A stretch of DNA of 64,000 bases from an uncultured Bacteroidales bacterium (GTDB taxonomy: Bacteria > Bacteroidota > Bacteroidia > Bacteroidales > Paludibacteraceae), in contig CADCBP010000007.1 in the NCBI GenBank assembly GCA_902799705.1, forward strand, positions 171,935-235,934, in the 5' to 3' direction. Position numbers and translations under genes: made by a program. The notes beneath the pieces are model-generated. The model was given only the letters and a program-made list of their open reading frames with translations. It was not told the origin of the DNA and ran no database searches. Shown here one piece after another: positions 59,424 through 64,000 of the stretch (position 1 is the stretch's first letter; each line of letters opens with the position of its first letter).

Positions 59424-60800
59424 TTAGGGAGCCACGCGGTTGATGTCGCGGGGGAACATCGAACATTCCTTGACGTTGGCGATGCCCAAGAAGCATGCCG
59501 TGATACGCTCGAGACCGATAGCGAAGCCTCCGTGGGGAGGCATGCCGTTCTTGAAGGTATCGAGGTAGAAATGGAACGCATCGGGGTTCATGCCACGACG
59601 GATCATCTTCTCGCGATAGTCTGCCTCTTTATGCATACGCTGACCACCGGAGGTGATCTCCAAGCCACGCATGAGGAGGTCGAAGCTCAGGGTCAACGAC
59701 GGATCCTCGGGATCGTCCATCGCGTAGAAAGCGCGGTGCTCGGACGGGAAATGAGTGACGAACACGAAGTCCGAACCGTATTTCTCAAAGGCGTACTTGC
59801 AGATAGCGCGCTCCTCTTCCGGCGCAAGATCGTCCTCGCCGCGGTGGTCTGCTTCGCAGAGTTTGTTCTCCCAGAGAATCTCGTGTACCTCGCTCAGTTT
59901 CCAAGCCGGTACCTGTTCGGGTAACACGGGGTTAACGGCATTGAGCAGGTGGAGTTCATGCGCACAATCGCGCTCTACAACCGCGATGATGTGACGCAGC
60001 AAGGCTGCTTCGAGGGTCATGACGTCCTCCTGACCTTTGATGAAGCCCATCTCGACATCGAGGGAGATGTACTCATTGAGGTGGCGGGAAGTAGCATGTT
60101 TCTCTGCGCGGTACGCGGGCGCGATTTCAAAGACGCGCTCATAGACGCCGACGCCGATCTGTTTGTAGAACTGCGGGCTCTGCGCGAGATAGACCTGCTT
60201 GCCGAAATAATCCATTTTGAAGACATTCGCACCGCCTTCTGCGCCCTCAGAGACGATCTTCGGGGTGAAGATCTGGGTAAATCCGTTGGCAGACAGGAAC
60301 TCGCCGAAAGCGCGGGCGATGGTGCTCTGCACCTTGAGAATCGCCATATCGCGCGGGTTGCGGAGGGTGACCTGACGGTTGTCGAACTTATAGCGCAGGA
60401 GGGTCTCTTCGTCACCGAACTTGAGGGCGTTCATATCCACTACCTCAGCGGTCGTCGGACGCGAGAGGACGTGCACCTCGGAGACGGCTATCTCTATGGT
60501 GTTGTAGAACGCTGCGGGGTCTTTGATCTTCGCCTCGTTGACGGTACCGGTGAGGGTGATCGCCATCTCACGACAGAGGTCGTTCATGGCTATCTCGTTG
60601 CCGGCTTCGTCGAAGAACTTCGAGGTCTCATTAGAGACAACAGCTTGCAGCAAGCCGCGGGACTTACGGAGGACGATGAATCCGCCCCATTTGGTGACGC
60701 GAACATTATGGATCATGCCGGAAACAGAAACAGATTCGCCAACCTTAGCGTTGGCGAGATCTGTCACGTTTTCATTATGCTGATTAACGTTCAAAAACAT
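59424..60800 (-). CDS. aspS: Aspartyl-tRNA synthetase, archaeal/eukaryotic type (AspRS2-like)
   Basis: 458 aa, class II. OB-fold anticodon domain (~20-115), then the catalytic core with motif 1 (FLSANGFTQIFTPKIVSEGAEGG, in parts), AQSPQFYKQIG, motif 2 (APAYRAEKHATSRHLNEY), GLEITSGGQRMH and motif 3 (PPHGGFAIGLERITACFLG), ending FPRDINR. It lacks the large bacterial insertion domain (usual bacterial AspRS ~590 aa) and so is the archaeal-type enzyme. At the anticodon-recognition site it has SGMIHN, with His31 where discriminating enzymes have Trp. That suggests it may also charge tRNA-Asn. It stands alone between a ribosomal operon and the susCD locus. Confidence 0.9.
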   Translation of the reverse strand: MFLNVNQHNENVTDLANAKVGESVSVSGMIHNVRVTKWGGFIVLRKSRGLLQAVVSNETSKFFDEAGNEIAMNDLCREMAITLTGTVNEAKIKDPAAFYNTIEIAVSEVHVLSRPTTAEVVDMNALKFGDEETLLRYKFDNRQVTLRNPRDMAILKVQSTIARAFGEFLSANGFTQIFTPKIVSEGAEGGANVFKMDYFGKQVYLAQSPQFYKQIGVGVYERVFEIAPAYRAEKHATSRHLNEYISLDVEMGFIKGQEDVMTLEAALLRHIIAVVERDCAHELHLLNAVNPVLPEQVPAWKLSEVHEILWENKLCEADHRGEDDLAPEEERAICKYAFEKYGSDFVFVTHFPSEHRAFYAMDDPEDPSLTLSFDLLMRGLEITSGGQRMHKEADYREKMIRRGMNPDAFHFYLDTFKNGMPPHGGFAIGLERITACFLGIANVKECSMFPRDINRVAP

Positions 60801-60817
60801 TGTTTTTAACGATTTAT

Positions 60818-60851
60818 CGTAATGACGTAATTACGTAATGACGTTATTACG
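60818..60851. repeat. Intergenic CGTAATGA repeat between rplQ and aspS
   Basis: CGTAATGA, CGTAATTA, CGTAATGA, CGTTATTA: same 8-bp family as at 3602-3635, 57 kb away, and containing the palindrome ACGTAATTACGT. Confidence 0.88.
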
Positions 60852-60860
60852 AAAGGTTTA

Positions 60861-61352
60861 TTACTCAGCAGCCTTCTCCTCTGCAGCAGGAGCAGCCTCG
60901 GCAGCAACCTCTTCTACGGCCTCTTTAACGGCCTTCTTGCCGGCACGGCGGGTAGCTTTCTTGGTAGCTTTCTTGGTTTGGCTGAGCATGTTCTCGTTGT
61001 AGTCCACGAGTTCTATGATAGCCATTTCAGCAGCGTCACCGAGACGGAAACCGGTGCGGAGGATACGTGTGTAACCACCCGGGCGGTTAGCGATTTTCTC
61101 GCCTACATTCTGGAAGAGTTCAGTAACGACCTCTTTCTGTTTGAGGAGAGAGAAAGCCAGACGACGGTTGTTCATGTTATCCTCTTTAGCGCGAGTGAGG
61201 ATCGGCTCTACGTAGATACGGAGTGCTTTAGCCTTAGCGAGAGTGGTCGTAATACGCTTATGGAGAATAAGCGAGCACGCCATGTTGGACAGCATCGCAG
61301 CGCGATGGTTGGCCTTACGGCTAAGGTGATTGAATTTTTTATTATGTCTCAT
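60861..61352 (-). CDS. rplQ: 50S ribosomal protein bL17
   Basis: 163 aa. The conserved core is [20 protein letters not shown], then [40 protein letters not shown] and [10 protein letters not shown]. The C-terminal ~40 residues are a Lys/Ala/Glu-rich tail ([32 protein letters not shown]), typical of Bacteroidetes L17. It is the last gene of the alpha operon. Confidence 0.97.
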   Translation of the reverse strand: MRHNKKFNHLSRKANHRAAMLSNMACSLILHKRITTTLAKAKALRIYVEPILTRAKEDNMNNRRLAFSLLKQKEVVTELFQNVGEKIANRPGGYTRILRTGFRLGDAAEMAIIELVDYNENMLSQTKKATKKATRRAGKKAVKEAVEEVAAEAAPAAEEKAAE

Positions 61353-61362
61353 AATAATGCTT

Positions 61363-61390
61363 GATGTTGAATGATTAATGTTGAATGATT
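61363..61390. repeat. 14-bp direct repeat in the rpoA-rplQ gap
   Basis: Two copies of ATGTTGAATGATTA back to back (14 bp = 2 x 7), ending at the rpoA stop. Confidence 0.8.
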
Positions 61391-62378
61391 ACTCTTGCGC
61401 ACGATAACGCGAGATATCCATACCAAAGGCGAGTCCGTTGCGTTCGAGCAGTTCGTCGAGTTCAGTGAGTGATTTCTTACCGAAGTTACGGAACTTAAGC
61501 AGGTCTGCACGGTGATACTTAACGAGTTCGCCAAGTGTCTCTACCTCGGCAGCCTTCAAGCAGTTCAGGGCACGGACAGAGAGGTCCATATCCTGTAGTT
61601 TCTGGTTGAGGAGCTGACGCATACGGAGGATTTCCTCATCGAGTGCGTTGGAGTTCTTCTTAGTTTCTTCTTCGAGAACGATGCGTTCGTCAGAGAAGAG
61701 CATGAAGTGGTAGATAAGGATCTTAGCGGCTTCGGTAAGCGCCTGTTGTGGTGCTATAGAGCCGTCGGTGGTAATCTCGATGGTGAGTTTCTCGTAGTCG
61801 GTACGTTGCTCGACACGGAACTGGTCCACGGAGATCATGACGTTGCGGATAGGGGTGTAAATAGAATCGATAGCGAGGGTACCGATAGGATCATCGCTAT
61901 GGCGATTCTCGTCACCGGGAACGTATCCGCGCCCTTTGTTGATAGAGATCTCTATCTCAAAGTCAGCGGACTCATCGAGTTCGGCGAGTTGGAGTTCGGG
62001 GTTGAGTACCTCGAAGTTCTGAAGCGCCGTGTTGAGTTCAGCCGCCATGAACGCTTTCTGCTTGCGGATATGGAGACGGATGGTCTCAGTCTCCTCAGCA
62101 TCCTGCTTATGGAGGAAGCGAACCTGTTTGAGATTAAGGATCAGGTTGGTAACGTCTGTAATAACACCGGGGATGGTAGCAAATTCATGATCAATACCAC
62201 TGATCTTGATAGAGCAGATAGCGTATCCCTCGAGGCTGCCGAGCAGCACGCGACGGATGGCATTGCCTATCGTGATTCCGTACCCCGGTTCGAGTGGGCG
62301 AAACTCAAAGATACCTTTGTTCGCACTCGAATCCAACATGATAACCTTATCAGGTTTGATGAAATTTAATATTGCCAT
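61389..62378 (-). CDS. rpoA: RNA polymerase alpha subunit
   Basis: 329 aa. The N-terminal dimerisation domain ([33 protein letters not shown]) and the C-terminal domain ([39 protein letters not shown]) are both complete. Position between rpsD and rplQ is canonical. Confidence 0.98.
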   Translation of the reverse strand: MAILNFIKPDKVIMLDSSANKGIFEFRPLEPGYGITIGNAIRRVLLGSLEGYAICSIKISGIDHEFATIPGVITDVTNLILNLKQVRFLHKQDAEETETIRLHIRKQKAFMAAELNTALQNFEVLNPELQLAELDESADFEIEISINKGRGYVPGDENRHSDDPIGTLAIDSIYTPIRNVMISVDQFRVEQRTDYEKLTIEITTDGSIAPQQALTEAAKILIYHFMLFSDERIVLEEETKKNSNALDEEILRMRQLLNQKLQDMDLSVRALNCLKAAEVETLGELVKYHRADLLKFRNFGKKSLTELDELLERNGLAFGMDISRYRAQE

Positions 62379-62389
62379 GAATTTAATGA

Positions 62390-62878
62390 TTATTTAGCGT
62401 GGTTGAATCCTTGGAGCGACTCAGCGATCACCTCGAGCGATTTTGCTTTCTCGCGAACAGCAACTACCTGTCCCGGTTTTACCTCGAAAGAGGGGATGTT
62501 AACGACCTTACCGTCCACAGTGATATGACGGTGTGAGACGAGCTGACGCGCAGCGGCGCGAGTAGGAGCGATACCGAGGCGGTAAACGATGTTATCAAGA
62601 CGGCACTCAAGGAGTTGGATCAGGATTTCACCGGTGATACCTTTGGTACGTGCAGCTTTCGCGAAGAGGAGGCGGAACTGACGTTCGAGCACGCCATAAG
62701 TGTATTTTGCTTTCTGCTTCTCAGCGAGCTGGGTACCATACTCAGAATTTTTCTTACGACGGTTAACGCCGTGTTGTCCGGGTGCATACGGACGCTTTGC
62801 GAGCACCTTATCCTCGCCGAAGATAGCATCGCCAAAACGGCGTGCGATGCGAGATTTTGGGCCAATATATCTTGCCAT
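62390..62878 (-). CDS. rpsD: 30S ribosomal protein uS4, C-terminally short
   Basis: 162 aa. [59 protein letters not shown] and the S4 RNA-binding domain ([40 protein letters not shown]) are normal. The protein stops right after SLQGFNHAK. Bacteroidetes uS4, as I recall it, continues ~39 residues further (YPWLEWD ... to ~201 aa). Here the TAA is followed after 11 bp by the rpoA ATG, so the segment is absent rather than frameshifted. uS4 nucleates 30S assembly and, in some bacteria, represses its operon. Confidence 0.93.
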   Translation of the reverse strand: MARYIGPKSRIARRFGDAIFGEDKVLAKRPYAPGQHGVNRRKKNSEYGTQLAEKQKAKYTYGVLERQFRLLFAKAARTKGITGEILIQLLECRLDNIVYRLGIAPTRAAARQLVSHRHITVDGKVVNIPSFEVKPGQVVAVREKAKSLEVIAESLQGFNHAK

Positions 62879-62886
62879 AACTTTAT

Positions 62887-62953
62887 AAATTTACGATTTG
62901 TTCATTTACCATTTGGTCATTTATTTGGTCATTGAGCCATTAGACCATTTGGA
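62887..62953. repeat. Intergenic CATTTGGT-type repeat between rpsK and rpsD
   Basis: TTCATTTACCATTTGGTCA, TTTATTTGGTCA, TTGAGCCATTAGACCATTTGG: the same family as the GGGPS-TadA linker tract. Confidence 0.85.
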
Positions 62954-62968
62954 TTAATTTACGTTAAC

Positions 62969-63358
62969 TTAGACACGACGACGTTTGGGAGGACGGCAAC
63001 CGTTGTGCGGCATCGGAGTAACATCTACGATTTCCGTTACATCAATACCTGCAGCGACGCAGGCACGGATAGCCGACTCTCGTCCTTGTCCGGGACCCTT
63101 AACGTATGCTTTAACTTTACGCAGACCGAGGTCGAATGCGACTTTGCAGCAGTCAGCTGCTGCCATTTGCGCTGCGTACGGAGTATTTTTCTTGCTGCCA
63201 CGGAAGCCTTGTTTACCAGCGGAAGACCAACTGATAACCTGGCCGTCACCATTAGCAACAGTAACGATTACATTATTGAAAGAAGACATCACGTGAAGTT
63301 GGCCGACGCCATCGATCTTCACTACACGCTTCTTAGCTGCAATAGCTTTCTTTGCCAT
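62969..63358 (-). CDS. rpsK: 30S ribosomal protein uS11
   Basis: 129 aa from ATG 63358; the upstream open frame (HLSTFNL) is repeat spacer. [59 protein letters not shown] and [16 protein letters not shown] are canonical. Confidence 0.97.
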   Translation of the reverse strand: MAKKAIAAKKRVVKIDGVGQLHVMSSFNNVIVTVANGDGQVISWSSAGKQGFRGSKKNTPYAAQMAAADCCKVAFDLGLRKVKAYVKGPGQGRESAIRACVAAGIDVTEIVDVTPMPHNGCRPPKRRRV

Positions 63359-63377
63359 AATACTTGATGAATTTATT

Positions 63378-63404
63378 AAGTTGAAAGTTGAAAGGTGAAA
63401 GGTG
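63378..63404. repeat. Intergenic GTTGAAAG/GTGAAAG repeat between rpsM and rpsK
   Basis: AAGTTGAAA, GTTGAAAG, GTGAAAG, GTGAAAG units (7 bp). Confidence 0.85.
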
Positions 63405-63446
63405 AAAGGACTCACCTACGCCGCCAACTTCAATCTCGGTTTAACA

Positions 63447-63827
63447 TTACTTCGTTGCCTTTTTCTTGTTTGCAACAGTTTTCTTACGTCCTTTGCGCGT
63501 GCGGGCGTTGTTCTTGGTGCTCTGTCCACGAACCGGCAGACCGATACGGTGACGAACTCCACGGTAACAACCGATATCCATCAAGCGTTTGATGTTCAAT
63601 TGTGTTTCCGAACGAAGATCACCTTCCACTTTGAATTTAGCACCGATGATCTCACGGACTTTAGCTGCTTGGTCATCCGTCCAATTCTCTACTTTGACGC
63701 TTGGGTCAATGCCTGCTTCAGCGAGAATTTTCTTTGCGCTTGAACGACCTATTCCGTAGATATAAGTCAGACTGACTTCGCCACATTTGTTTTGCGGTAT
63801 ATCTACACCGACAATTCTTATAGCCAT
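63447..63827 (-). CDS. rpsM: 30S ribosomal protein uS13
   Basis: 126 aa. [60 protein letters not shown] and the basic tail [18 protein letters not shown] are canonical. It contacts 23S rRNA helix 38 and tRNA. Confidence 0.97.
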   Translation of the reverse strand: MAIRIVGVDIPQNKCGEVSLTYIYGIGRSSAKKILAEAGIDPSVKVENWTDDQAAKVREIIGAKFKVEGDLRSETQLNIKRLMDIGCYRGVRHRIGLPVRGQSTKNNARTRKGRKKTVANKKKATK

Positions 63828-63901
63828 AATTTAATACTAAGGATAAATTTGTTAAAAAATAATTGTTTGTTGAAGTTGTTGATTCAAATTAAAGATTGCG
63901 C

Positions 63902-64000
63902 TTATCCTTGACGCATCTTCATTTTCGGATCCTTCTTGTTGATTACATACAAGTGCCCTTTGCGACGTACGATTTTGCAGTCTGCATTGCGCTTCTTGAT
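63902..64000 (-). CDS. rpmJ: 50S ribosomal protein bL36 (partial at window end)
   Basis: Reading leftward from the edge: [20 protein letters not shown], then [12 protein letters not shown] and TAA at 63904-63902. This is the last 32 residues of bL36; the first ~6 residues lie outside. The zinc-ribbon Cys pattern is reduced, with one Cys visible. It precedes rpsM as usual. Confidence 0.95.
   Translation of the reverse strand: MKKRNADCKIVRRKGHLYVINKKDPKMKMRQG

Noticed and set aside
59424-60800. Asparaginyl-tRNA synthetase
   Set aside because: Motif 3 reads PPHGGFAIGLERI and motif 2 YRAEKHATSRHLNEY, which fit archaeal-type AspRS rather than AsnRS.

Overview
The window comes from a member of the Bacteroidota, most likely order Bacteroidales. 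Supporting signs are the Bacteroidetes promoter signature (TTG/TTTG, exactly 20 bases, TAnnTTTG) in front of many genes, a SusC/SusD pair, a short RpoD-type primary sigma factor, GldD, a GGGP synthase, DUF3127, DUF5686 and DUF6242 proteins, and a zinc-less tRNA-guanine transglycosylase. Genus cannot be read from the sequence.

Layout. 1-7.3 kb (minus): the 5' part of a secreted surface protein, then a leftward operon gldD - GGGP synthase/TadA fusion - PgpH-like HD phosphohydrolase - dus - BASS-like transporter. 7.4-18 kb (plus): a glycogen/alpha-glucan operon (sugar-1-P guanylyltransferase, glycogen debranching enzyme, glycogen-synthase-like glycosyltransferase, GH57), then a porin-like protein, a Clp ATPase and thioredoxin. 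18.1-24.3 kb: tRNA-Arg(TCT), rpoD, a 59-residue ribbon-helix-helix-like protein, a beta-barrel-like protein, a minimal RNB ribonuclease, and a divergent alpha-glucan phosphorylase. 24.3-35.8 kb is an AT-richer accessory island: a small ORF, a broken small gene, an orphan copy of a secretion leader, a YhcG/DUF1016 nuclease-like gene, a 2203-residue InlB-repeat surface protein, a small protein with a C-terminal membrane anchor, a RelE/ParE-type toxin-antitoxin pair, an orphan copy of that anchor, panD, a structured RNA candidate and a GxxExxY gene. 36-52.7 kb (mostly plus): housekeeping genes (tgt, lptF/G-like, ddl, polyprenyl synthase, pgk, DUF3127, phosphoesterase, short recO, rpmH, rbfA, lolC/E-like, xerD, DUF5686). 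52.8-59.2 kb (minus): a SusC-SusD-lipoprotein uptake locus. 59.4-64 kb (minus): an archaeal-type AspRS, then the end of the ribosomal alpha operon (rplQ, rpoA, a C-terminally short rpsD, rpsK, rpsM, rpmJ).

The most unusual feature is a family of dispersed short-period direct repeats. Units of 7-8 bp (such as GTGAAAG, TGATTTG, CGTAATGA, CGTGATCY, ATACCGAG) fill more than fifteen intergenic gaps. They also lie in frame inside conserved enzymes: Dus, GGGP synthase, the RNB ribonuclease, Ddl, the BASS-like transporter and the DUF5686 protein. One tract forms the linker joining GGGP synthase to TadA in a single reading frame. A second class has an 11-bp period. The accessory island adds a second signal: degenerate copies of the two ends of the surface-protein module (its leader and its C-terminal anchor) lie next to a nuclease-like gene and a toxin-antitoxin pair, as if cargo had replaced the bodies of duplicated modules.

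All calls rest on reading the sequence and recalling protein families; no database search was run.
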